Assembly (NCBI GenBank): GCA_033344775.1
Contig: JAWPMT010000004.1
Location: 2,088,550-2,152,549 of the forward strand
DNA from: Cytophagales bacterium
GTDB lineage: Bacteria; Bacteroidota; Bacteroidia; Cytophagales; Cyclobacteriaceae
Length of the DNA: 64,000 nucleotides
Reading direction: 5' to 3'
A program made the position numbers and the translations under genes. This document shows positions 54,634 through 62,159 of the stretch, piece after piece (position 1 is the first letter of the stretch; each line of letters opens with the position of its first letter). The notes below the pieces were generated by a model. That model was given only the letters and a program-made list of their open reading frames with translations. It searched no databases and was not told the origin of the DNA.

Positions 54634-54676
54634 GTGGGCCCAAGGGTCCCAATTTCGAATTTTCTAGGTGCGGATA
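54634..54676 (-). other. Possible tRNA 3'-end remnant / integration site
   Basis: On the minus strand TTCGA (54654-54658) is followed by GGGACCCTTGGGCCCACA (54634-54651), resembling the T-loop and acceptor end of a tRNA, right before a terminator. No D-arm, anticodon arm or complete acceptor pairing can be built from the sequence on the 5' side, so no intact tRNA is present. Such a remnant at the edge of an accessory region could be an attachment site. Confidence 0.25.
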
Positions 54677-54742
54677 CCCGTGCCATTCTGAATTTCTCTA
54701 TATGAGCTAGAGAGGTGTGATATCAATCAAAATCCATTTCAA

Positions 54743-54949
54743 ATGAGAAATTCAACAACACAAAAAGCCACTCATTTATTCGAGTATCAAAATCAGATCC
54801 TGAGTCAGGGTCAGATCAAAGTTGTCAAGACTGGAGTCTGGGTTATCGTCGGCATTGTAGCAGGTCGTTTTGTATTGCAATTCCTGTCTGGAGCTATTCT
54901 GGCCTTCCATGACCTGGTTGCAGCTATCAGAAATCAAAGGAACAATTAA
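54743..54949 (+). CDS. Small single-TM protein (68 aa)
   Basis: 68 residues with a polar N-terminus, one membrane segment ('TGVWVIVGIVAGRFVLQFLSG', about 31-50) and a basic tail (RNQRNN). No family is recognised. The ATG follows a purine-rich stretch. It is the first gene after the tRNA-like remnant and precedes a second membrane protein on the same strand, so it may belong to a mobile accessory module. Confidence 0.55.
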   Translation: MRNSTTQKATHLFEYQNQILSQGQIKVVKTGVWVIVGIVAGRFVLQFLSGAILAFHDLVAAIRNQRNN

Positions 54950-55070
54950 TCAATCCAATTCAGGGTTGTGAGAAGCTTCAATTGAGGTCACTCCTTATCG
55001 AAGCACCACGCCTCCTTGTGATTCCTTGATACAAACTCCAAGTCTTTCAAAGCTTCAAACATCGAATAAC

Positions 55071-55937
55071 ATGAATAGTAATAAAGAAAATGGCTCTTCT
55101 GGTAATCCTATCGAAATCCGTGAAAAATGGATAGCGACCGTCTTCAACTTCCGCACCTTTCTGATGTTGATCGTCAGTGGAGCAATGATCAATAACCTTG
55201 ACCATAGTGCACATCTATATATGAAGATAAGCACTTCAGTCAGCCTCTACCACGCTTATTCAGTGGTCATCATATTTGACCTCATTGTCTTTGCCTTGAT
55301 ATGGATAGGTGATTCAAAAGCCGTCATCTTCGCCATTTCAATCTTCTTCATCAATGAGTTGGCCTGGGATGGCGTGGTTGTGTTCTATGAACTCTTCTAC
55401 CGGTTCTCCAATCCCGAACAGCAAATCGACCCTCATACCCGCAATTACCTCGAACTGATCACTAAAGCAGTTACGATGTTAATCTACGGAGGAACATTCG
55501 CTTTCACGGTTCACCATTTTAGTGCACTGTTCAAAGCTCAGATCATGAAGCGATCAAGATTCAACAAGTTGGTCAATGACCTGAGAATCTCTATTAACAA
55601 GCTCAGGTCAGAACTTACCCATTACCAAACTCAACTGAAATCTCATCAAGAAAAAGAACAGGAATTAACAGGTAGCAATGATGAATTGAACCAGAAGCTT
55701 TCTAGTTACAAGGAGAAGCTAACAGCACAAGAACAGCTAAACACGGAACAACAAGATGAACTGGAAAACCTTCGAAATTTCAAAGAACAAGTTGAAAAGG
55801 AGTTGATCTGCATCTGTGGCAAAAGCTTCAAAGACATGAGTTCCAAGTTTGGACATCAACGAAAGTGTAAGGTTTACAAAGCCAGTCAGGAAGAGAAGCT
55901 ATCAGTCAATGGCTCACCTGTTGAACATGAACCTTGA
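55071..55937 (+). CDS. Membrane protein with coiled coil and C-terminal zinc-finger-like motif
   Basis: The ATG at 55071 gives 288 residues; the frame is open from 55026. Three to four membrane helices occupy about 20-165 ('FRTFLMLIVSGAMINNLDHS', 'YSVVIIFDLIVFALIWIGDS', 'VIFAISIFFINELAWDG', 'AVTMLIYGGTFAFTVHHFSA'). A long coiled coil follows at ~180-265 with heptads rich in E, Q, K and L. The end, 'CICGKSFKDMSSKFGHQRKC', is a C-x-C-x15-H-x3-C type motif, close to a C2HC zinc finger and suited to nucleic acid or protein binding. I do not recognise the family. The combination suggests a membrane-tethered DNA-associated protein of a mobile element. Confidence 0.7.
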   Translation: MNSNKENGSSGNPIEIREKWIATVFNFRTFLMLIVSGAMINNLDHSAHLYMKISTSVSLYHAYSVVIIFDLIVFALIWIGDSKAVIFAISIFFINELAWDGVVVFYELFYRFSNPEQQIDPHTRNYLELITKAVTMLIYGGTFAFTVHHFSALFKAQIMKRSRFNKLVNDLRISINKLRSELTHYQTQLKSHQEKEQELTGSNDELNQKLSSYKEKLTAQEQLNTEQQDELENLRNFKEQVEKELICICGKSFKDMSSKFGHQRKCKVYKASQEEKLSVNGSPVEHEP

Positions 55938-56023
55938 TCACGAAGCAACAGCAAAAAAACAATAGTTGATCAACATCCGATTCAAACTCTTTTCAAACAA
56001 TTAAATCCATAATTAAAGCGACC

Positions 56024-57370
56024 ATGATCTTTCTCCATTACCATACTGCCTTCAAAGCCCTTGATAGATATGTCAAAACCTACAACAGCAAAACAGAGGA
56101 TCTATCATTACAGATAAGACAAAGTGTATCAGCAACAGCTAAAGAACTGATAAGGCTTTATGGTTCAGCTCTGATTAAAGCCAATGGAATAGAAAAAGTA
56201 GATAAGGACAATTTGCCATCACTGAGAACCAACAATGTGCAGCTGGCCAAATTGAGTCATTCAAGTACCCGTACGGTCCAACGTCATATCCAGAAGTTAA
56301 TGGAAGCAGGTGTGATCACCAGGAAAGTATGGCATGGTAGTAATGCTAGTTATGAGTTGTGGATAAACCCGGATATCCTGTTGGTAATGGAGAGAATAAG
56401 CCCAGATGAGGCAAAAAAGGCGCAAGATGTTAAATCAGCAAAAGAGGCCGTAGAAGCTCAGAAAGGCCATTTTGAAAAAGAACAAACGACAAAACGTCTA
56501 CATACAGATGCTGGTAACACTAGAAACACTAATAATATAATAATAGATGTGGTTAACTCCATGAAAATACCTTCGAATGAGGGCATCAACAGCCGAAACG
56601 TCTCAACTGGCAACACTTCAAAAAGGCGTGAGCATGCGCTCACAAGTCCTCAAGCCTTTTCAGGCTACACTGGCAACACCCTTGCGGGACACACAGGGGA
56701 AAAAGTGGCGATTAAAAGCGAAAAGGCGGCGGGCCGGGCGGCGGCTGTGGATAAGTGTGAGTTATCCGAAAAAGCCCACAAAGATGCAGGGGAAAAAGGG
56801 CGGCATCGAGTTGGAGAGGAAAACGGGGATAAATCCCCTGAAAATCCAGCTCGGGCCGCCACTTCCTTTTACGCAGAAAGGCTTTGGAAGCTGGCTAAGA
56901 ACGTGCTTTACAAGGATGTGTATCTCACCGAAAGGCAGGAATTGGCTGCAAAAAGGTTACTTCGGCAATGGTATGAACCTGTGAGTGAGAACCGCCTGAC
57001 ACGAGTCCATGAGATTTACACCGAGCGCATATTTCTGGTCAAGAAGTTTATCCAGAAAGACCCTGAGAATCGATTTGTACAACTACCTGACCGATATTTT
57101 GATCCAACGAACCGTCATGGCTTCACAGGAACCAAGAAGTGGTGGGAAGTACAGGAAAAACGAAAACAAGAGGTACAGCTTAAGCTGATTCTGAATGCTC
57201 AAATCCGGCGATACCTCAAAAATGAAAAGAAAGATACCGCTAAGAGAAGACCCTCACTGGAAATGTATCGGGACTGTGAACAACGAATTGGCAAACTTGG
57301 TGATCCAATATTGCTGAAGCAATTCCATGCTTCGATACTCTCCAGTCATTCCAATCTTCAACTTAATTAA
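56024..57370 (+). CDS. Winged-helix DNA-binding protein (replication- or mobile-element-associated)
   Basis: 448 residues. A winged helix at about 75-125 ('LRTNNVQLAKLSHSSTRTVQ', 'RHIQKLMEAGVITRKVWHGS', then a wing 'NASYELWINPDILLV') is followed by a low-complexity, charged linker (~130-290, with 'GNTRNTNN', 'GNTSKRRE', 'EKAAGRAAA') and a helical C-terminal domain ('ARAATSFYAERLWKLAKNVL', 'RQELAAKRLLRQWYEPVSEN', 'IFLVKKFIQKDPENRFVQLP'). The pattern resembles replication-initiation or accessory proteins of Bacteroidota plasmids and integrative elements, but no initiator catalytic motif is seen. It probably binds DNA within the accessory region. Confidence 0.7.
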   Translation: MIFLHYHTAFKALDRYVKTYNSKTEDLSLQIRQSVSATAKELIRLYGSALIKANGIEKVDKDNLPSLRTNNVQLAKLSHSSTRTVQRHIQKLMEAGVITRKVWHGSNASYELWINPDILLVMERISPDEAKKAQDVKSAKEAVEAQKGHFEKEQTTKRLHTDAGNTRNTNNIIIDVVNSMKIPSNEGINSRNVSTGNTSKRREHALTSPQAFSGYTGNTLAGHTGEKVAIKSEKAAGRAAAVDKCELSEKAHKDAGEKGRHRVGEENGDKSPENPARAATSFYAERLWKLAKNVLYKDVYLTERQELAAKRLLRQWYEPVSENRLTRVHEIYTERIFLVKKFIQKDPENRFVQLPDRYFDPTNRHGFTGTKKWWEVQEKRKQEVQLKLILNAQIRRYLKNEKKDTAKRRPSLEMYRDCEQRIGKLGDPILLKQFHASILSSHSNLQLN

Positions 57371-57412
57371 AATCAAACAGACTTATATAAAAACCCTTTA
57401 ACCATAAACGAT

Positions 57413-57523
57413 ATGAAAACGACAATGAAAGAACAGCAAGCAATAGGAATCAAGAATAGATTGACTTCCTTCAAGGATAATCTTCAGCGAGCCTTTTCTG
57501 TGGACATTAATTATATCAGCTGA
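57413..57523 (+). CDS. Possible 36-residue protein ending inside a palindrome
   Basis: ATG 57413 opens a 36-residue frame (MKTTMKEQQAIGIKNRLTSF then KDNLQRAFSVDINYIS) with a basic, helical character. The stop codon TGA forms the centre-right half of a perfect palindrome. The start lies 43 bp after the winged-helix gene. It may be a real small protein or the truncated N-terminus of a lost gene. Confidence 0.3.
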   Translation: MKTTMKEQQAIGIKNRLTSFKDNLQRAFSVDINYIS

Positions 57524-57528
57524 TATAA
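57511..57528. promoter_or_regulatory. Perfect 18-bp palindrome, candidate operator 1
   Basis: TTATATCAGCTGATATAA is perfectly self-complementary. Its core ATATCA-NN-TGATAT recurs at 57543-57556. The two centres are 30 bp apart, close to three helical turns, as expected for cooperative dimer binding. The XRE-type protein encoded at 59089 is a candidate binder. Confidence 0.6.
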
Positions 57529-57542
57529 AACAACATAAGATA

Positions 57543-57556
57543 ATATCAATTGATAT
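57543..57556. promoter_or_regulatory. Perfect 14-bp palindrome, candidate operator 2
   Basis: ATATCAATTGATAT shares both half-sites with the palindrome at 57511-57528 and differs only in the central two bases. It lies ~98 bp upstream of the small lipoprotein start at 57654. Confidence 0.6.
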
Positions 57557-57653
57557 GTTCGTTATTTAGAATTATTTAGCTTTTACGATCAAGTATCTTT
57601 TATTGCTAATTGTAGTTTAGAGGTTTTACATCTTAATAATAACAGTTTACTTT

Positions 57654-57833
57654 ATGAAATCTCAAATTACAAACCTCACTAGGGTCATTATTCTATCGCT
57701 TATGATAGGCTTTTTAAGTTCTTGTGCTGAGGATATTGCTTTCAACGACTTAATCGAGAATATTGATGAATCACCCTTATTGGAGAATGGTGATGATGAC
57801 GATGATGATTATCGTCCACCAAAAGCAGGTTAA
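57654..57833 (+). CDS. Small aspartate-rich lipoprotein (59 aa)
   Basis: ATG 57654 begins MKSQITNLTRVIILSLMIGF with lipobox LSSC (Cys24). The 36-residue mature part is strongly acidic and ends in a run of six aspartates followed by YRPPKAG. Such a tail could chelate calcium or mimic nucleic acid. It lies downstream of the twin palindromes and upstream of a TPR gene. No family is recognised, but the lipobox and coding structure make it a credible gene. Confidence 0.6.
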   Translation: MKSQITNLTRVIILSLMIGFLSSCAEDIAFNDLIENIDESPLLENGDDDDDDYRPPKAG

Positions 57834-57885
57834 TCACATTTAAGATAAATAGCTAGGTATTTAAATGATACACACACTATTGTTA

Positions 57886-57919
57886 AAAGGGTATCCTTAT
57901 ATTTGAGGGATACCTTTTT
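57886..57919 (+). terminator. Terminator between the small lipoprotein and the TPR gene
   Basis: GGTATCC (57890-57896) pairs with GGATACC (57908-57914), with flanking A and T runs extending the stem and a T-tract following. It lies immediately before the ATG at 57927, so read-through would place a hairpin at that gene's 5' end. Confidence 0.65.
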
Positions 57920-57926
57920 CACAGTT

Positions 57927-59084
57927 ATGCGATTGATTCTACTATTTCTATTCCTGGCATGCTCTATGCCTTTGGTAGCAAACGAAACATTGCAGGAAGT
58001 AAATGATCTTATCGCATCTAAAAAGTATGAAGAGGCTGAGGTATTACTAAAAACATTGGAGCCATCAGCAAAGCAGCTTGCATTTCTCGCATACTCACAA
58101 AAAAAGCAAGGCAATCTCGCGAAATCATTACTTTACAATCTCGAAAGCTTACAATTCGATCAGCCTGTTGAAGATCTATTTGACTGCTATATGAATATTT
58201 CCTGGTTGTACAGGAGAACAGGTCAATTTGTGGAAGCTCAAAAATTCATTGAAGATGCTGAGAAATTATTGTCGGAATTAAATACGGCAATCGAAGAAGG
58301 AGAATCGATAAGTAAGCAGGAAAGAGAGCTGTTTTTTCTTCATTTTAATTATGGATTGATATACTACAATGCCGGAGAATATGGCGATGCAATCGCTCAA
58401 TTAAAAATCGCCTTAAAGAATACCTATGATCAGGCTTTACAAGCTCGATGCTTAAACTTTCTTGGTCGCTCAGCTCATCTTCTAGATGATATCCCAACTG
58501 CAATCAATTATTATGATTCTATTCAAACGCTTAATTATTCCGGCAAGTACTTAGCCAGGGCGTTGCATAATAAAGCTCTTCTACTTCAAGAGATCGGTGA
58601 AGATCCTTCGGATTTATTTCATCGTGCACTTGAATTGAAAAAAGGGAACGAACGATTTGTCACTTTACAAGATTACGGAACCTACAGAAAAGACCTGAAA
58701 ATGCTTATTTCAGCGCTTGAATATTATCCACTCAATCCTGACGAAGAAGATTTTGAGATATATAGAACCATAGAGCATCTATATTTAGACGAAGGAAACT
58801 TGGTCCAAGCGCGGAAGTATGATCAGCTCTACCATGATGAAGCAACTCGATACATAGCGATGATCCAAGAAGCGAAATTGCTTTCGCAACAATACAACAT
58901 GACCAATGTAATTGCTCAGTACGAGAGGAACAAGAACCTGAATTCAGTGAACTCTTGGCTCAGATCACATATTATATGGCTGGTGCCTTCTCTAGTGGTT
59001 TTTGTTGGTTTTGCCCTTTTCGTTATTATCAGAACTATTCGGCTTCGTAGACGATACGTTAAAATCGAGGAAAAGTACAAATAG
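57927..59084 (+). CDS. Periplasm-facing TPR protein with C-terminal membrane anchor
   Basis: ATG 57927 gives a signal (MRLILLFLFLACSMPLVANE) and 385 residues; the frame from 57903 is a longer alternative. Tetratricopeptide-like helices fill ~25-330 ('YEEAEVLLKTLEPSAKQLAF', 'YMNISWLYRRTGQFVEAQKF', 'NYGLIYYNAGEYGDAIAQLK', 'ARCLNFLGRSAHLLDDIPTA'). One membrane segment ('IIWLVPSLVVFVGFALFVII') at ~350-370 is followed by a short basic tail. This is the sensor layout of Bacteroidota TPR histidine kinases or LuxR-type regulators, but no output domain follows, so it is probably a scaffold or a cut-down sensor. It converges on the XRE gene. Confidence 0.75.
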   Translation: MRLILLFLFLACSMPLVANETLQEVNDLIASKKYEEAEVLLKTLEPSAKQLAFLAYSQKKQGNLAKSLLYNLESLQFDQPVEDLFDCYMNISWLYRRTGQFVEAQKFIEDAEKLLSELNTAIEEGESISKQERELFFLHFNYGLIYYNAGEYGDAIAQLKIALKNTYDQALQARCLNFLGRSAHLLDDIPTAINYYDSIQTLNYSGKYLARALHNKALLLQEIGEDPSDLFHRALELKKGNERFVTLQDYGTYRKDLKMLISALEYYPLNPDEEDFEIYRTIEHLYLDEGNLVQARKYDQLYHDEATRYIAMIQEAKLLSQQYNMTNVIAQYERNKNLNSVNSWLRSHIIWLVPSLVVFVGFALFVIIRTIRLRRRYVKIEEKYK

Positions 59085-59088
59085 GATT

Positions 59089-59535
59089 TTACTTTTTGGA
59101 GGGGAATAGTAAGGAGTTTTTCAAGAGGGCAGAAAGTTCATCGTTACGAGTTTTCAGTTTTGTTATTTGCACCTTTTGCATGGCATGATCCATATCCAGA
59201 TGAACTAAGAACTCACGAAGTACAGTCAATTTTTCTGCAACCTCTGAAGTTATTCCCATCTGTAATATTTCATCTACTAAAGTTGTGAGTTCAGTTGGTT
59301 CTGCATTTTCATCCACTGTCCCTAACACTTCACCTTGTCCTAAAAGGAGCCATTTAGAATTTACGTCAGGGAATGTGTTCAGAATTTTGACCAGTATATC
59401 ACTGCTTAAACTCGTGTCTCTTCTGAGGAATGTGCCGATAGTATTGTTTGCTACTCCAATGGCTTTTTCGAACCTGCTAATGTTGAGGTCTTTGAGATCA
59501 ATAAGATGTTTTATTCTACTTGAAAGGGAACTCAT
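59089..59535 (-). CDS. XRE-family helix-turn-helix repressor
   Basis: 148 residues with an N-terminal helix-turn-helix at ~5-65: 'LSSRIKHLIDLKDLNISRFE', 'KAIGVANNTIGTFLRRDTSL', 'DILVKILNTFPDVNSKWLLL' and 'GQGEV'. The 'FPDVN-x-x-WLL-x-GxGE' ending is typical of the CI-like repressors seen in Bacteroidota mobile elements. A C-terminal coiled coil (~110-140) probably mediates dimerisation. A dyad of the ATATCA-NN-TGATAT type at 57511-57556 is a plausible target. It is convergent with the TPR gene, 4 bp apart. Confidence 0.85.
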   Translation of the reverse strand: MSSLSSRIKHLIDLKDLNISRFEKAIGVANNTIGTFLRRDTSLSSDILVKILNTFPDVNSKWLLLGQGEVLGTVDENAEPTELTTLVDEILQMGITSEVAEKLTVLREFLVHLDMDHAMQKVQITKLKTRNDELSALLKNSLLFPSKK

Positions 59536-59822
59536 ATAGCGAAAGCAGAAAACAAAATTTAGAATTTTGCTTGTTTATTAGAAAATAGTTAGCGTAATTT
59601 GACTTGTAACTCACTACAGTGGGCAATATAAGCAAACCGTAGATGAGTCAAAGAAATTTAGTAGTGCTTACCTCTTATTAGGTAGTCTGAAAAATATATG
59701 CTTCAGAAGGCTGACCATGTGATACCGAAGGAGCAAATTTTCTGACGCAAGTTTAGAGTTTTAGGCTCTTGATTCGCGGAAGGAATCTAGGTTGATTGCT
59801 GAGTAACGACAGCTGGTTAAAG

Positions 59823-59855
59823 GACGGGTTTCTAGTGAGTAAACCCGTCTCTTCT
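59823..59855 (+). terminator. Terminator-like hairpin in the non-coding segment
   Basis: GACGGGTTT and AAACCCGTC form a perfect 9-bp stem, followed by TCTTCTT. No coding gene precedes it, so it would end a non-coding transcript if used. Confidence 0.5.
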
Positions 59856-60010
59856 TATGAAGATAATAAAATATCAAACGAAAACTTCTGTCTCATTACA
59901 GAAGATATACTGATTGTATTTGCAGTAGATGTAGAACCCTGCTGTGCCTTGAGAATTATTAAGATGTATGCTCTGTTTGGCGGAGTAATACCGATGCTGG
60001 TTCTATGGCA

Positions 60011-60040
60011 AAGTCGGGACACACGTCCCGACTTTCTTTA
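60011..60040 (+). terminator. Terminator-like hairpin in the non-coding segment
   Basis: A perfect 10-bp stem, AAGTCGGGAC and GTCCCGACTT, with a four-base loop and a T-rich tail (TCTTTA). It is the strongest hairpin of the region and could end a small RNA starting near 59860-59950. Confidence 0.6.
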
Positions 60041-60258
60041 AGCTCTACGATAAATCGTTACTGTTTCAACCCTAAGATACAATATCAAATGGAATGCACC
60101 CTGGTTAAGCGGGTGCATGTTTCAGAAGCCGAGGATGGGGTTAGCATTGCTCACCTGACCAGGGTGGGTGTTGTTAAGCCCTCCTCATTTTGGAAGTTTC
60201 ATCCCCAGATTAATAGCGCTAACTATTAAAATTTCATTCTATAAATCTTTACATACAA

Positions 60259-61681
60259 ATGAACCAATTAAGAATTCCCAAGCTATTTGTACTACTCATT
60301 ATCTTTATTCCCTGGGCATGTGACCAGGCTATTGATGAAGTCAGTCCTGAATCAAGACATTCATGGGAAAGAAAAACCATTAGCGTGTCCGATAGTGAAA
60401 ACCTAGGAAACATACTTAAAGACATTATGAATTCTCCCTCTGGCGCAAGAATAGAAACCCATTTCGGAGAGTTGGATCAAACAGAAGTGGCGATGATAAA
60501 ATTTGATAGCCTTGAACGATTTAGTCTTTTGTTCAAAAGTGATGATCCATTTATCTTTTCCAATCTCATCATCCAAAACGTCAATGGAAAAACGACCACC
60601 AAAATCCTAAGACAAGTCCCGGATTTGGAATGGATTGCGACCTCTGGTGAAGAAGTTCAATGGAAGAATTTTACTGGTAGATTAGAAATCTACAATCTGG
60701 ATGGCGAATTGTTCAACTCAACCAGGATGGAAAATGGTCTAAGTCAAGATTATTATAATGGTAGAGTAGAAGATGAAGTATGCACCCAAACAGTAATATG
60801 GCAAATTATTAGAACTACACCAGATGGTACCACGTTCACAACCTATGAGTACGGGACAGATTGCTTCTTTACCGGAGATAATAACTTGTGGTATAGTGGT
60901 GGCGGCACGGGTACCACAGGATCAGGAGGTAGTTCTGGCACCGGAGACACAAAGGGAGGTGATACTACGCATGATTCGAATATAGACTGTAGCACAATGG
61001 GTAATGAGGAGTGTCCGGAAGCCCCTGATAATCCAATTCCTATGCGTACGATTGAACTATCCGATGAAGAGATAAAAAGAATTCTAAGCAAAAAACCTCT
61101 ACAGGAATATCAAAACAAGTGTACCGGAGCATCTGCGATGTGGAATAATTATCCTAACAATGAGGTAAATGCGTATATAGCTGCAGATGGTTCCTTGTTT
61201 GTTACTGATGTTCTGAGTTATAACGGAGGAAATGCGCAGGGCCTTTATGTATTTGAAGGAGATGCCTATTATGCTTCAAATGGCCAACCTAATTTGAACT
61301 ATCAAGGCATGATAAAGATAGGAAGTGGAAGATCTCAATTTTATCTAATACCTGTGGTGGCTAGTGTTCACACTCACAGGCATTAATGGTAGATCCGATG
61401 GGACCAACGGTGTATCCCATACGGTGAGTGAAGGTGACAGAAACAGAGCTCGCGAATATCCAATGGTCAACCACTATGTGATTGGGTGTGGAGCAGTTGG
61501 GCAGTATAATACAAGTAGTTCGTTTTTCAATGTCAAGTCAGGTGGCTTATCTTCGACTTGCAATGACTTGATTGAGAATGAAAAAATATCTCATAATCGT
61601 CTTTGGGTTGCTCGTAAACATAGTTTACGGGCAACATTTAGACATCAAAGAAGTAACATTAAGCGATCAGTTCTTAATTGA
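60259..61681 (+). pseudogene. Secreted protein with HTH-x-SD metalloprotease-like end, broken by a one-base insertion
   Basis: The first frame (ATG 60259 to 61386, 375 aa) has a lipoprotein signal (lipobox PWAC), a ~200-residue unknown domain, a Gly/Ser/Thr linker ('GGGTGTTGSGGSSGTG') and then 'NAQGLYVFEGDAYYASNGQP', ending 'VVASVHTHRH'. A second frame continues from about 61373 as 'INGRSDGTNGVSHTVSEGD' and 'YPMVNHYVIGCGAVGQYN'. Removing one base near 61379 yields H-T-H-G-x5-S-D, a JAMM/DUF4329-like metal site. The original protein probably extended to near 61577. It was perhaps a secreted peptidase or toxin; that is inference. Confidence 0.6.
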
Positions 61682-62130
61682 AAGTATTGAAGATTTGATT
61701 GAGAAAAACTGGAAATGAGGATGAACATTTTTCAAGTATATTTCAAGGAAATATTAAGTTGTATGATTTCAAAGTATCGTGTGATAGTATTTCCCGTCAG
61801 TATTGGATAACACCAAGCCTTACAGGAGTAAAGCCATATACGGTGCCACAATTCTATACTACGGTATCTGACAGGCCAGTACTACTTTATGTGGAATCTC
61901 TGAATAGGTTGATAAATATTCAGTTCTCAAGAAAGTCCTTGAAAAAACTGAACAAGATTTTGAGTAATTATTTACTTCCAGCACATAAAGTAAAAGCGAA
62001 AGATGAAGAAGGAAATGTGGTAATTAAAGATAAGAATTTCAGGCAAGAGTATTATTTCGTCCGAAAAGGGATATTTATTAATTACGATGATCAAAATAAA
62101 GCGTCCATGCACCAAGACCTCAGTTACTAA
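61578..62130 (+). pseudogene. Secreted hypothetical protein with a homopolymer frameshift
   Basis: ATG 61578 starts a good signal peptide (MKKYLIIVFGLLVNIVYGQ), but the frame stops at 61716 after 46 residues. The continuation lies one frame away (from 61699): 'TGNEDEHFSSIFQGNIKLYD' to 'NYDDQNKASMHQDLSY', stop at 62128-62130. Reading GAGAAAAACTGG with one A fewer restores a continuous ~183-residue protein. The family is unknown. Its start overlaps the end of the broken gene before it, so the two may be an operon pair, possibly effector and cognate protein. Confidence 0.6.
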
Positions 62131-62159
62131 ACTTATGCCTTTTAACAAACATCATGGAG

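Larger units (their letters stand above)
59584..60227. repeat. Non-coding segment with 11-bp inverted ends (possible MITE-like element)
   Basis: AATAGTTAGCG (59584-59594) recurs as a perfect inverse complement at 60217-60227. The 644 bp between hold no convincing gene. Inside are four hairpins: CTTCTG/CAGAAG (59885-59904), GACGGGTTT/AAACCCGTC (59823-59849), AAGTCGGGAC/GTCCCGACTT (60011-60034) and ATGCACCC/GGGTGCAT (60094-60118). Flanking target-site duplication is not clear. It could be a non-autonomous element or a cluster of small RNAs with their terminators. Confidence 0.4.

Noticed and set aside
54634-54676. Calling the tRNA-like end an intact tRNA gene
   Set aside because: Only the T-loop and acceptor-like bases are present; no D-arm or anticodon arm can be formed from the adjacent sequence.
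59796-60041. 81-residue plus-strand frame in the non-coding segment
   Set aside because: It reads straight through a strong terminator hairpin and has no recognisable features.
60005-60229. 74-residue plus-strand frame in the non-coding segment
   Set aside because: It spans two perfect hairpins and ends at the inverted terminal sequence; unlikely to be coding.
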